64,000 nucleotides of DNA, from positions 34,338 to 98,337 of the forward strand of contig UQVH01000011.1 of the NCBI GenBank assembly GCA_900544535.1. The letters run 5' to 3'. Below the pieces are notes generated by a model. The model was not told the origin of the DNA, did no database searches, and worked only from the letters and a program-made list of their open reading frames with translations. This DNA comes from an uncultured Bacteroidales bacterium (GTDB lineage: Bacteria > Bacteroidota > Bacteroidia > Bacteroidales > Muribaculaceae). Position numbers and translations under genes: made by a program. Shown one piece after another: positions 42,011-50,627 of the stretch (the stretch's first letter is position 1; each line of letters starts with the position of its first letter).

Positions 42011-42069
42011 GCCGGGACAAGACATAATAATAGGGGTTGTTGAAAAACGGCCCCTATTTCTATCCCGGC
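42011..42069 (+). terminator. nested hairpin after thiH, probable operon end
   Basis: ATAGGGG (42030-42036) pairs with CCCCTAT (42051-42057), enclosed by GCCGGGA (42011-42017) with TCCCGGC (42063-42069). The T-content after the inner stem is low (TTCT), so termination efficiency is uncertain. Confidence 0.55.
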
Positions 42070-42147
42070 GATAAACTTTTTCATCCGTGCGATCATTTAT
42101 AATAGTATAATACACATTACTCACCTATTAACTATTTTGACCGCTTT

Positions 42148-42438
42148 ATGAAATCGTTTGGTAAAGGATTGTTCTGGATCGGCTTCATACTCCTGATGGG
42201 AGTAGTCATCGCATATATGATCACCATGTTTGTCGGAGTTGTAGCTCTCGCATCGTGGACCACGGCTCTCACATTCGGAGCGCTGATCATCGTGGGAGGT
42301 ATCTTCATGCTTATCGGCCGCGCCTATGAACGCCGCGGTGAGATGAAGCATTTTGTCGAACATGAGAAAAAAGAGATCGCAGCCACATCGGGAAATGCCA
42401 CGGCTACATCCGACAACAGCACTGCAACCTCTATCTGA
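42148..42438 (+). CDS. small two-helix membrane protein
   Basis: A 96-residue protein with two transmembrane helices (about 8-30 and 36-56) followed by a charged segment (RRGEMKHFVEHEKKE) and a Ser/Thr/Ala/Asn-rich tail. No family is recognised. It stands alone between thiH and the convergent asnS gene, with hairpins on both sides. Confidence 0.7.
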   Translation: MKSFGKGLFWIGFILLMGVVIAYMITMFVGVVALASWTTALTFGALIIVGGIFMLIGRAYERRGEMKHFVEHEKKEIAATSGNATATSDNSTATSI

Positions 42439-42457
42439 AACTTACCGAATAAACGGA

Positions 42458-42496
42458 GAGCGCCGGAATCCACAGCGGAATCCGGCGCTCTTATAT
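42458..42496 (+). terminator. hairpin between convergent small membrane protein and asnS
   Basis: A 10-bp perfect stem GAGCGCCGGA (42458-42467) / TCCGGCGCTC (42481-42490) followed by TTATAT on the plus strand. T-runs are weak on both sides, but the stem could end both convergent transcripts. Confidence 0.6.
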
Positions 42497-42525
42497 AAAG
42501 AAAATGATTTGGTAGAATCTTTTTA

Positions 42526-43917
42526 TCAGAATTCAGCCTTGCCCGGTGTACGCGGGAAAGGAATGACGTCGCGGATATTGGTCATACCGGTAACAAAAAG
42601 CACAAGACGTTCGAAACCGAGACCGAAACCAGAGTGAGGCACAGTGCCGAAACGACGAGTGTCGAGATACCACCACATATCCTTCATCGGAATGCCGAGT
42701 TCCTCGATGCGGGCGAGAAGCTTGTCATAGTTTTCCTCACGCTCCGATCCGCCGATAATCTCACCGATAGTCGGGAAAAGGACATCCATCGCGCGGACAG
42801 TTTTGCCGTCCTCGTTCTGCTTCATATAGAATGCCTTGATCTCCTTCGGATAGTCGGTAAGGATAACCGGCTTCTTGAAATGTTCCTCGACAAGGTAGCG
42901 TTCGTGCTCGCTCTGAAGATCGGTGCCCCAGTGAACGGGGAACTCAAACTTCTTGCCTGACTCTTCGAGGATCTTCACGCCTTCGCCGTAAGTCAGACGG
43001 ACGAAATCGTTCCCAACAACGAACTTGAGGCGTTCGATGAGATCCTTGTCATACATATCCTGAAGGAAAGTGATGTCATCAAGACAGTTTTCAAGAGCGT
43101 AGTTGATACAGTATTTCACGAATTCCTCGGCGAGGTCCATGTTGTCGTTTATGTCATAGAAAGCCATCTCAGGCTCGATCATCCAAAATTCCGAGAGGTG
43201 GCGTGGAGTGTTGGAATTCTCAGCGCGGAAAGTCGGGCCGAAAGTGTAGATCTCTCCTAAGGCAGTGGCACCAAGCTCCCCTTCAAGCTGGCCGGAAACA
43301 GTCAGCGCTGTCGGTTTGCCGAAGAAATCCTGCGAATAGTCAGTCTTGCCGTCCTCGGTCTTGGGGAGGTTGTTGAGATCGAGTGTTGTCACCTGGAACA
43401 TTGCTCCGGCACCCTCGCAGTCACTCGCTGTGATCAGCGGAGTGTGGAGATACTGGAATCCACGTTCGTTGAAAAATTTATGGATGGCGAAAGCCAGGGC
43501 GCTGCGCACACGCAGAACTGCGCCGAAGGTGTTGGTACGCGGACGCAGATGGGCGATCTCGCGGAGAAATTCCAGCGTGTGGCCCTTTTTCTGCAAAGGA
43601 TAGCTCTCAACATCGGCTGTGCCGTAGACTTTAAGGCTTTCGGCCTGGACTTCACAAGTCTGGCCCTTGCCCTGCGATTCGACAAGCAGGCCTTTGACAC
43701 ATATGCTTGACCCGGTTGTGACAGGCTTGAGTTCCTCGTCAGTAAACTTGGCCATGTCAAACACGATCTGTATATTCTTTATTGTCGAGCCGTCACTGAG
43801 TTGCACAAACTGCACATGTTTGTTGCCGCGGCGGGTGCGCACCCAGCCTTTGGCTTCAACCTCGGTTCCGATCAAAGATGCGTCTTTGAGCAGATCAGCT
43901 ACTTTTGTTCTTTTCAT
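42526..43917 (-). CDS. asnS: asparaginyl-tRNA synthetase
   Basis: A 463-residue class IIb synthetase. The N-terminal OB-fold anticodon-binding domain (about 8-110) is followed by the catalytic domain with motif 2 'FRAENSNTPRHLSEFWMIEPE' split around residue 235 and motif 3 'GFGLGFERLVLFVTGM' near the C-terminus. The ATG at 43917 is used; the frame extends two codons to a TTG. The pseudouridine synthase gene lies 26 bases upstream on the same strand, so the two are probably co-transcribed. Confidence 0.97.
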   Translation of the reverse strand: MKRTKVADLLKDASLIGTEVEAKGWVRTRRGNKHVQFVQLSDGSTIKNIQIVFDMAKFTDEELKPVTTGSSICVKGLLVESQGKGQTCEVQAESLKVYGTADVESYPLQKKGHTLEFLREIAHLRPRTNTFGAVLRVRSALAFAIHKFFNERGFQYLHTPLITASDCEGAGAMFQVTTLDLNNLPKTEDGKTDYSQDFFGKPTALTVSGQLEGELGATALGEIYTFGPTFRAENSNTPRHLSEFWMIEPEMAFYDINDNMDLAEEFVKYCINYALENCLDDITFLQDMYDKDLIERLKFVVGNDFVRLTYGEGVKILEESGKKFEFPVHWGTDLQSEHERYLVEEHFKKPVILTDYPKEIKAFYMKQNEDGKTVRAMDVLFPTIGEIIGGSEREENYDKLLARIEELGIPMKDMWWYLDTRRFGTVPHSGFGLGFERLVLFVTGMTNIRDVIPFPRTPGKAEF

Positions 43918-43943
43918 TTGCAAGAGTCTGTTAGAGTATTGGT

Positions 43944-45491
43944 TTATTCAAACGAACCCATTTTGAGGAAGTTGACCTCTTCCTGGGTCAGATAACGCCA
44001 GCGGCCGCGGGGCAGGTTCTTCTTGGTGAGACCTGCAAAATAGACACGGTCGAGTTTTGTCACGTGGTAACCGAGGCTTTCGAAGATTCGGCGCACGATG
44101 CGATTGCGTCCTGAGTGGATCTCGATTCCGGCCTGATTGCGGTCGGTGTCAGTCGCATAGGAGATGGCGTCGGCATGGATCGGTCCGTCCTCAAGTTCGA
44201 TGCCGTCGGCAATACGCTGCATGTCTTCTTCGGCAATATCCTTGTCGGTCCACACATGGTAGATCTTTTTCTTTACATATTTCGGGTGGGTCAGCTTGGA
44301 GGCGAGATCGCCGTCGTTTGTGAGCAGAAGCACACCTGTGGTGTTGCGGTCGAGACGACCAACGGGATAGATGCGTTCGTCACATGCTCCCTTGACGAGA
44401 TCCATTACTGTCAGACGGCCGTTGGGATCATCGCTGGTGGTCACGCAATCCTTCGGTTTGTTGAGCAGGATGTAGCACTTGCTTTCGAGAGCGACAACCT
44501 TTTCATCATACTCGACAACGTCGCTGTGTGAGATCTTGGTTCCGAGCTCGGTGACAACATTGCCGTTAACCTTGATGAGGCCCTGCTGAATAAATTCGTC
44601 AGCTTCACGGCGAGAGCACAGACCTGCATTGGCCATAAATTTGTTGAGACGGATCTGTTCGTTGGGATCGGGCAGCGGCATCTCATACTCTATGCGGCGT
44701 GGACGCGGAGTGAAGCTGCGGCCTCCCTGCGGCATACCGTACTGGTTCTGGCGGGGACCCTGTTTCTTGAAACCGCCCTGACGGTTGTTGTTATAGCCGC
44801 CCTGACGATTGTTGTTGTAACCGCCCTGACGGTTATTATAGCCACCCTGACGATTGTTGTTGTAGCCGCCCTGACGGTTGTTGTTATAACCGCCCTGATT
44901 GTTGTAGCCACCCTGACGGTTGTTGTTGTAGCCGCCCTGATTGTTATAGCCACCCTGACGGTTATTGTTGTAACCGCCCTGATTGTTGTAGCGATTGTTA
45001 TTGTTGTTATAGCCGCCCTGACGATTGTTGTAACCGCCCTGACGGTTGTTGTAGCCGCCCTGATTGTTGTAGCGGTTGTTATTATTGTAGCGGGGCTGGT
45101 AAGTTCCGGTGTTTTCGCCTTCGGTTGCAGCCGGGGTCACACCTTCGGCTGAAGTCTGAGCCTCGCCTTCGTGCTGCGGGTTGGCCTGCGGACGGGGCTG
45201 GTAGTTATTATTGTAGCGGTTATTGTTGTAACGGTTGTAGCCGCCCTGATTGTTATTATTGTTGTTGTAACGGTTGTTGTATCCCCCCTGACGGTTGTTG
45301 TTATACGGACGGGGCTGATACGGACGGTTGTTGCCGTAAGAGTTGTTGCCATAAGAAGAGGCCTGATGGCGCTCCTGGCCTTCATGTCCACCTTCCTGAG
45401 ATGAGAAGTCGCTACGGTTTTCTACACTGTCTGAATTGATGGGGCGAACGCCTATTCGCGGTCGTTTGCTTTTCTTTTCGTTGCTGTCCAT
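43944..45491 (-). CDS. RsuA/RluB-type pseudouridine synthase with long Gly-Tyr-Asn-Arg-rich N-terminal tail
   Basis: A 515-residue protein. The C-terminal part is a complete RsuA/RluB/RluE/RluF enzyme: an S4 RNA-binding domain (about 278-325, 'RLNKFMANAGLCSRREADEF') and a catalytic domain (about 337-500) with 'YPVGRLDRNTTGVLLLTNDG', D381 being the catalytic Asp, and 'GRNRIVRRIFESLGY'. The first 275 residues are low complexity, with a tract (about 64-241) of repeated GGYNNNRQ and GGYNN units, no hydrophobic core and many Arg and Tyr. Such RNA-binding, prion-like tails occur in related Bacteroidetes enzymes, but this one is long. It probably modifies 23S rRNA; the tail's function is unknown. 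Confidence 0.92.
   Translation of the reverse strand: MDSNEKKSKRPRIGVRPINSDSVENRSDFSSQEGGHEGQERHQASSYGNNSYGNNRPYQPRPYNNNRQGGYNNRYNNNNNNQGGYNRYNNNRYNNNYQPRPQANPQHEGEAQTSAEGVTPAATEGENTGTYQPRYNNNNRYNNQGGYNNRQGGYNNRQGGYNNNNNRYNNQGGYNNNRQGGYNNQGGYNNNRQGGYNNQGGYNNNRQGGYNNNRQGGYNNRQGGYNNNRQGGYNNNRQGGFKKQGPRQNQYGMPQGGRSFTPRPRRIEYEMPLPDPNEQIRLNKFMANAGLCSRREADEFIQQGLIKVNGNVVTELGTKISHSDVVEYDEKVVALESKCYILLNKPKDCVTTSDDPNGRLTVMDLVKGACDERIYPVGRLDRNTTGVLLLTNDGDLASKLTHPKYVKKKIYHVWTDKDIAEEDMQRIADGIELEDGPIHADAISYATDTDRNQAGIEIHSGRNRIVRRIFESLGYHVTKLDRVYFAGLTKKNLPRGRWRYLTQEEVNFLKMGSFE
44769..45302 (-). repeat. in-frame repeat region encoding GGYNNNRQ units
   Basis: Within the pseudouridine synthase gene, short units of 15-24 bases (such as GGCTATAACAACAATCGTCAG-type codon strings in minus-strand sense) are repeated many times with small changes. 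The units stay in frame throughout, and an unrepeated acidic island (residues about 106-128) divides the tract. The repeats are prone to length change by slippage or recombination. Confidence 0.9.
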
Positions 45492-45623
45492 GAGTGATTT
45501 TCTGAATTTTGGAGTTTGAGATACGGTAATGGATTAATTTGATAAAGCCTCGCGGCTTATTGGTTACGGTTGATGCTTTTTAGATCTATAATGTCTTTCA
45601 GCTGTTTTTTTGATTTAGCAATA

Positions 45624-45665
45624 GTTGAGTGAATATATAATTATGTTGAGTGAATATATAATTAT
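45624..45665. repeat. two perfect 21-bp tandem direct repeats
   Basis: The unit from 45624 to 45644, beginning GTTGAGTGAATATATAATTA, is repeated exactly at 45645-45665. The arrangement is head to tail and very AT-rich, in the leader/promoter region of the pseudouridine synthase gene. It may be a slippage product or paired regulator sites. Confidence 0.9.
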
Positions 45666-45729
45666 AATGTCTTTCCTATCGGAGATTAAGGTCGTGAGGC
45701 CCGACTCGCCGTTCGGATCAACACAACTG

Positions 45730-45737
45730 CAAAAGTA
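45730..45737 (-). promoter_or_regulatory. candidate promoter -7 element of the pseudouridine synthase/asnS transcript
   Basis: Minus-strand TACTTTTG matches TAnnTTTG; it would give an untranslated leader of about 230 bases that contains the 21-bp repeats. Confidence 0.5.
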
Positions 45738-45835
45738 GTCATTATTTTCTTTTTTTCCTACATTCTGATAACGAAATTTTTGCTAAAAATTCCAATTTCC
45801 AGGCCCTTGTGGCTGCATTTTAACGGGTATCCGGC

Positions 45836-46705
45836 TCAACTGAACACAACAGTCTTATTGTTATATGTCAGGATCTTGCGCTGGATATGCTTCTCGACGG
45901 CCCGCGAAAGCACTATCTTTTCCAGATCGCGGCCTTTTTTGACGAGATCATCGATGGTGTCCTTGTGCGAGATCCTGACCACATCCTGTTCAATGATCGG
46001 CCCGGCGTCAAGATCGGCTGTCACGTAATGGCTTGTGGCTCCGATCAGTTTCACTCCTCTCTCATAGGCCTGATGATAGGGCTTGGCACCGACGAATGCC
46101 GGGAGGAACGAATGGTGTATATTGATGATGCGGTTCGGATAACGACCGATGAAATCCTCGGAGAGCACCTGCATATAACGAGCCAGGACGATGAAGTCCA
46201 CCCCGTAGCGGTCGAGGAGCTCGAACTCGCGCTGTTCCATTTCAGCCTTGTTGTCGCGCGTCACCGGGATATGTTCAAACGGGATTCCGAACTGCTTTCC
46301 GGCTATCGCCAGATCGGGATGATTGCTGATGATAACCGGAATGTCGACATCCCACTCCCCTGCCATATGGCGTGCGAGCATATCGTAGAGGCAATGCGAC
46401 ATCCTGCTGACAAAAATTGCCATCTTCTGCCTGCGGCTTGAAAAGCTGATACGGTAAGTCAGTTCATAGCGACGGGCATAGAGCGTGTTGAAATATTCGT
46501 CGATCTTCTGAGTGGGGATCATGAAATCTTCCAGTTCCCACTCGACGCGCATGTAAAATATGCCGTTCTGACGGTCGACATACTGGTCAAGATAGATGAT
46601 GTTTCCTCGGTTTGTGGTGATGAAATCTGTTATCACTGCGATAATTCCCGGCTGATCGGGACAGTGCATACGTAATATAGCAGTCGGTTTCTTTCTCTTT
46701 TCCAC
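45836..46705 (-). CDS. purU: formyltetrahydrofolate deformylase
   Basis: A 289-residue enzyme that hydrolyses 10-formyl-THF to THF and formate, balancing one-carbon pools. An N-terminal ACT domain (about 8-85, 'LRMHCPDQPGIIAVITDFI') is followed by a formyl-transferase catalytic domain (about 92-289) with 'FVSRMSHCLYDML', 'ARYMQVLS' and 'INIHHSFLPAF', in which His and Asp ('DLDAGPII') are catalytic. The start is GTG at 46705; the first internal ATG would cut the ACT domain. It has its own promoter element at 46749. Confidence 0.95.
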   Translation of the reverse strand: MEKRKKPTAILRMHCPDQPGIIAVITDFITTNRGNIIYLDQYVDRQNGIFYMRVEWELEDFMIPTQKIDEYFNTLYARRYELTYRISFSSRRQKMAIFVSRMSHCLYDMLARHMAGEWDVDIPVIISNHPDLAIAGKQFGIPFEHIPVTRDNKAEMEQREFELLDRYGVDFIVLARYMQVLSEDFIGRYPNRIINIHHSFLPAFVGAKPYHQAYERGVKLIGATSHYVTADLDAGPIIEQDVVRISHKDTIDDLVKKGRDLEKIVLSRAVEKHIQRKILTYNNKTVVFS

Positions 46706-46748
46706 GACGAAATTTTGATTGCGTTAAGTTTCAGATAAATTTATATCG

Positions 46749-46756
46749 CAAATTTA
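46749..46756 (-). promoter_or_regulatory. candidate promoter -7 element of purU
   Basis: Minus-strand TAAATTTG, 43 bases upstream of the GTG start, supports that start choice. Confidence 0.5.
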
Positions 46757-46834
46757 CTGCTTTTCCCGCTCATAGCATTGTATTATCACACAAAAGATTA
46801 CCTGTCGGGTAAAATTTACGGAACAATAAACGCA

Positions 46835-46873
46835 CCTGCCGGTAAAAGTTCAGTAAAAAAACTCTCCGGCAGG
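46835..46873. repeat. inverted repeat between pullulanase and purU genes
   Basis: CCTGCCGG (46835-46842) and CCGGCAGG (46866-46873) form an 8-bp perfect stem with a loop containing a run of A (T on the minus strand). It lies downstream of the pullulanase stop and may help end its transcript, but the T-run is inside the loop. Confidence 0.5.
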
Positions 46874-46928
46874 CGCGGTTATGTCTGTGTCGATCCTCAG
46901 AGGTTGTTGCAAAACCTGCAACATCCGT

Positions 46929-48929
46929 CTATTTCGGCAATGCCAGTATCAGTGCCGAGCGCGGAGCGGCTGTGACTTTTTCACCTTTGCTCTCGCCGAG
47001 ACCTGAAGCCGAGATTTTGCCGTCGTCAGCTATCACGATCCATTTTCCACGGGGTATTTTCACCTCACGCGCCTCGTCGGAACCGTTGAAGATTACTTTT
47101 ATCTCTTTCCAGGCGTCGCCGTTGGCGTAATCTATGAGAGAATATGAGATCAGATTCGGCTCCTTGACATTGTCGAATTTCAGATGCTTCGCCACTTGCT
47201 CGGCTGTGGTCATTCTGAACGCCGGATGTTCCTTGCGGAGCTTGATAAGCTCGCGGTAATAGTCGAACTGCCCGCGGTTGAGATGTTTGAGATCCCAGTC
47301 TATCGCATTGATGGAATCAGGCGAGTTATAGGAGTTGTGGACACCCTTCTTGTCGCGGAAGATCTCCTCACCGGCAAACATGAACGGTGTGCCCTGCGAG
47401 GTGAACACGATGGTCTGTGCTAGACGGGCCGCACGCTGTCTTTCGGCCTCGCTCGCATCGGGCATCGACTTGCGCAGCTTGTCGGTGAGCATGAGGTCGT
47501 CGTGACAGGAAACGTAGTTGATGATCTGAGTCGGAGCCGAAGCATAGGCAAATTTAGAATTGTTGCCCTTGGAATAGTCGACCTGCGGATGAGCGGTAGC
47601 CCCTACGATTCCGATCTTCACCGTCTCCTCCAGGCCCGGTTTACCTGTCGCGAAACCGCGGTCAGAGGCATCGGTATAGTGGCCTTTCACGGCATCGCGC
47701 AGGTCGTCGCTGAACACGGCGATCTGAGGCATCTTGCCGACGTTTTCTTTCAGTGCGCGCTGTTCGACGGGCAGAGGCGAGTCGCCTGCCGTCCAGCCTT
47801 CGCCGTAGACAAATATGTCGGGATTGATCTCCTTAAGGGCCGCGGCCACCTGATTCATGGTTTCGATGTCGTGGATTGCCATGAGATCAAAGCGGAATCC
47901 GTCGATATGGTATTCCTTGGCCCAGTATTTAACTGAATTGATGATGAAATCGCGCATCTGCTGACGTTCCGAGGCCGTCTCGTTGCCGCAGCCCGAAGCA
48001 TCGCTGTAACTGCCGTCCTCGCGGTGGCGGTAATAGTAACCGGGAGCCGTCAGCGAGAAGTTCGACTCATCGTTGTCGGCAGTGTGGTTATAGACCACAT
48101 CCATGATTACACCGATTCCGTTGTCGTGGAGATTCTTGATCATCTCTTTCATCTCCGTGACTCTTGCCGACGGGTCGGCCGGATTTGTCGAATATGAACC
48201 TTCCGGGGCATTATAGTTGTAAGGATCGTAACCCCAGTTATACTGATTTGACGGCAGATTGGCCTCGTCGACACTGTTGTAGTCATACGACGGAAGGATG
48301 TGCACATGTGTCACACCGAGTTCCTTGAGATGGTCTATGCCTGTCGCCTCGCCGGTCGGACTGGTGGTGGCGCGTTCTGTCAGGGCAAGGAATTTACCCT
48401 TGTTGACGATCCCTGACGACGGATGCACGGAAAAATCACGGTGGTGCATCTCGTAGATCACCGCGTCATTGATATGGCTGATCTTCGGCCCGCGGTCTTC
48501 GGCCCACCCTTCGGGATCGGTGGCGGCGAAATCAATGATGGCCGCACGGTGGCCGTTGGTGCCTACCGCCTTGGCCCACACCCCCGGAGTCTCGTCGAGC
48601 CATTTTCCTTTGTCAAGAATGGAGAATGTGTAGAACGAACCGTAGAGCTGTCTTGGGATATTGGCTACCCAGGTTCCTCCTTCGCCGCGGGTCATGGCTA
48701 TCGTATCGACAGCCGGTGTGTTACGGTCACTGTCATAGAGAATCACTCTCGCGGCCTCGGCCTTCGGCGACCAGAGCCGCCAGCTGGTTCCCTTGTCGTT
48801 GACTGTCAGTTCGAGATCCTCGCCTGAGTAGGTGGGATAATTCTGATAGACAGCGTCGGGATTCACTGCCTGCGAGGCTACTGATGCGCTTAATGCGAGC
48901 ATTGTCAGATAGATTGGACTTTGATGCAT
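46929..48929 (-). CDS. pulA: type I pullulanase-like GH13 enzyme, exported
   Basis: A 666-residue exported glycoside hydrolase. A signal peptide (about 1-20, ending ASQA) is followed by an N-terminal CBM48-like beta domain (about 30-130, 'TSWRLWSPKAEAARVILYD') and a GH13 barrel with the pullulanase signature YNWGYDP. The catalytic residues are the Asp in 'DGFRFDLM', Glu in 'VYGEGW' and Asp in 'VSCHDDLML'. A C-terminal beta domain closes the protein. It should cut alpha-1,6 bonds in pullulan, starch or glycogen. The ATG at 48929 is used because the longer frame overlaps the upstream gene. A hairpin lies 26 bases before the start. Confidence 0.92.
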   Translation of the reverse strand: MHQSPIYLTMLALSASVASQAVNPDAVYQNYPTYSGEDLELTVNDKGTSWRLWSPKAEAARVILYDSDRNTPAVDTIAMTRGEGGTWVANIPRQLYGSFYTFSILDKGKWLDETPGVWAKAVGTNGHRAAIIDFAATDPEGWAEDRGPKISHINDAVIYEMHHRDFSVHPSSGIVNKGKFLALTERATTSPTGEATGIDHLKELGVTHVHILPSYDYNSVDEANLPSNQYNWGYDPYNYNAPEGSYSTNPADPSARVTEMKEMIKNLHDNGIGVIMDVVYNHTADNDESNFSLTAPGYYYRHREDGSYSDASGCGNETASERQQMRDFIINSVKYWAKEYHIDGFRFDLMAIHDIETMNQVAAALKEINPDIFVYGEGWTAGDSPLPVEQRALKENVGKMPQIAVFSDDLRDAVKGHYTDASDRGFATGKPGLEETVKIGIVGATAHPQVDYSKGNNSKFAYASAPTQIINYVSCHDDLMLTDKLRKSMPDASEAERQRAARLAQTIVFTSQGTPFMFAGEEIFRDKKGVHNSYNSPDSINAIDWDLKHLNRGQFDYYRELIKLRKEHPAFRMTTAEQVAKHLKFDNVKEPNLISYSLIDYANGDAWKEIKVIFNGSDEAREVKIPRGKWIVIADDGKISASGLGESKGEKVTAAPRSALILALPK

Positions 48930-48939
48930 CGATATGGTA

Positions 48940-48974
48940 TTAAAATGAAAAGAATCGGGAGCGCGAACTCCCGA
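48940..48974 (-). terminator. terminator after the coiled-coil lipoprotein gene, in the pullulanase leader
   Basis: On the minus strand TCGGGAG-TTCGCG-CTCCCGA (7-bp stem, 48955-48974) is followed by TTCTTTTCATTTT. It ends the preceding gene cluster, but it is only 26 bases upstream of the pulA start. Confidence 0.75.
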
Positions 48975-49017
48975 TAAGTAAGTATGAAATAATATTTTTC
49001 TATCAGTTCTGACCCGC

Positions 49018-49896
49018 TCAGCCCACTTCGATAACAAGGAAGTTGGAAAGCTGCCAGAATTTTGCGGGGTCTGTAATCTTGATCACTTTCTGTCCGTTCT
49101 GGTCCATGATAGTGTAAGAATCCTTGGGCTGTGAAGTAAGCACCTTGGCCTTGTTGCTGTGGGTCGGGATGACGGTAAGAGTGCGACGGTCGCCTGCGGT
49201 GAAATAGCTCATGTCGAAATCGCCCTTCATCACTTTTGTCTTGCGGAGGAAACCTGACTCAAGAATTTTTTTCTCTTTGAGCTCTTTGCCGGTGCCGATT
49301 GCGTAGTAGACGGTGTTGAGTTCATTTGTAGCGGCTGTCGCGGCTTCCTGGGCAGCCTCTTTCTGTTCGCGTTCGGCAGTCAGGCCAGTGTTGAGCGAAT
49401 CCACATCGCTGTTGAGATTGCTCACCTGAGCATTAAGCTCTTCGATACGGATGTTGGCGCTTGCAAGCTGGTTTGTCAGCGTTGCGATCTCGGTCTGCTG
49501 TTCGGCGATCTGAGCTTTCAGATTCGATACCGTACGTTTGAGTGTGGATGATTCGCCGCCGGTGTCGGCAAGTTTCTTTTCAAGCTCGGCAAGACGTTCG
49601 CGACGCTCCTGAAGAGCTTTCTGAATGGCGATCATGTCATTTTTGATCTGATCTCTGCGCGAAGCCGATTCTCCGAGCGAGCCGGGAGTGGCGATGATTT
49701 TTTCAAGATCCTTGATCTGACTCATGCCGTCGGAAATGTCATTGACAAGCACCAGGAGGCTGTCCTGAGTTGCGAGAGTCTCGCGCAGATCCCCTTTCAG
49801 CTGTTCATTCTGAGCTTCGGCCTCGCGGAGTTTACCTCCGTTACAGGCGCTTAGTATTGCAGTAGCAATAACGGCTAAAGTTGCAAGCTTTTTCAT
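49018..49896 (-). CDS. coiled-coil lipoprotein (possibly Cbp1-like)
   Basis: A 292-residue predicted lipoprotein: signal with lipobox LSAC (Cys18), then about 170 residues of heptad-like coiled coil rich in Glu, Gln, Lys, Leu and Ala (about 22-195), then a compact beta-type C-terminal domain ('VYYAIGTGKELKEKKILESG', 'WQLSNFLVIEVG'). The architecture recalls the Cbp1-type collagen-binding adhesin family described in Bacteroides, but this identification is from memory and not tested. It overlaps rsmI by 4 bases, so the two are translated from one transcript. Confidence 0.8.
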   Translation of the reverse strand: MKKLATLAVIATAILSACNGGKLREAEAQNEQLKGDLRETLATQDSLLVLVNDISDGMSQIKDLEKIIATPGSLGESASRRDQIKNDMIAIQKALQERRERLAELEKKLADTGGESSTLKRTVSNLKAQIAEQQTEIATLTNQLASANIRIEELNAQVSNLNSDVDSLNTGLTAEREQKEAAQEAATAATNELNTVYYAIGTGKELKEKKILESGFLRKTKVMKGDFDMSYFTAGDRRTLTVIPTHSNKAKVLTSQPKDSYTIMDQNGQKVIKITDPAKFWQLSNFLVIEVG

Positions 49897-50627
49897 AAAT
49901 CTGATGTTGAATGTGAGTTTTGTCTGTATTTATTTTTATGTACCTTGGGCGCTTTGTCATCCTGAGCGCCTACAATTATAACAATTTCTCCTCTCGGAAT
50001 GTTTTCCGTAAAATAAAGCCTCAGTTCCTCCAGAGTCCCGTTCACTGTGGTGTTGTGGAGTTTCGAGATCTCGCGGCTCACGGAAGCTTCGCGCTCCCCG
50101 CCGCAGACTGCCGCCAGCTGCTCAAGTGTTTTGACCAGACGCAGAGGCGATTCGTAGATTATTGTCGTGCAGTCACTGGCGGCTATTTTCTCCAGACGGG
50201 TCTGACGGCCTTTCTTGGGCGGAAGGAAACCTTCGAATGTAAAGCGGTCCGTGGGCAACCCTGAATTGACGAGCGCCGGCACAAAGGCCGTGGCTCCCGG
50301 CAGTGTCTCGACCTCTATGTTCTCCCTGCGGCATTCGCGTGTCAGCAGGAAACCCGGATCACTGATTCCGGGAGTCCCCGCGTCGGAAATAAGCGCTATG
50401 GTCTCGCCTCCGAGAAGCTGGTCGATGATGGGCCTGACGGTCGCATGCTCGTTGAACTTGTGGTGGCTCGAACATGGAGTCGTGATTTCAAAATGGCGCA
50501 GCAACACCGCCGAGGTCCGCGTGTCCTCCGCATAGATGCGGTCACAGCTTCGGAGCACCTCGATTGCCCGCGGTGTCATGTCGGCCATGTTGCCGACCGG
50601 AGTCGGAACTATATAGAGTTTGCCCAT
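49893..50627 (-). CDS. rsmI: 16S rRNA 2'-O-ribose C1402 methyltransferase
   Basis: A 244-residue SAM-dependent methyltransferase of the tetrapyrrole-methylase fold that methylates the ribose of C1402 in 16S rRNA. 'LYIVPTPVGNMADMTPRAIE' (start), 'YAEDTRTSAVLL', 'LISDAGTPGISDPG' and 'FEGFLPPKKG' are diagnostic. The C-terminal basic tail (KVHKNKYRQNSHS) probably contacts RNA. Its start overlaps the stop of the Ala/Glu-rich protein by one base. Confidence 0.96.
   Translation of the reverse strand: MGKLYIVPTPVGNMADMTPRAIEVLRSCDRIYAEDTRTSAVLLRHFEITTPCSSHHKFNEHATVRPIIDQLLGGETIALISDAGTPGISDPGFLLTRECRRENIEVETLPGATAFVPALVNSGLPTDRFTFEGFLPPKKGRQTRLEKIAASDCTTIIYESPLRLVKTLEQLAAVCGGEREASVSREISKLHNTTVNGTLEELRLYFTENIPRGEIVIIVGAQDDKAPKVHKNKYRQNSHSTSDL

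Larger units (their letters stand above)
45492..45835. other. intergenic region with repeats and promoter between purU and the pseudouridine synthase gene
   Basis: 344 bases without a gene. It holds the two 21-bp tandem repeats at 45624, a second duplicated string TATAATGTCTTTC (45587-45599 and 45663-45675), and a minus-strand promoter element TACTTTTG at 45730-45737. No RNA gene was recognised. Confidence 0.7.

Noticed and set aside
41122..42096. 324-codon minus-strand open frame opposite thiH
   Set aside because: Shadow of the thiH coding sequence; the plus-strand radical SAM motif is unambiguous.
44769..45302. Regularly spaced short repeats that might suggest a CRISPR array
   Set aside because: Units are in frame with the pseudouridine synthase, have no unique spacers of constant length and encode GGYNNNRQ-type residues.
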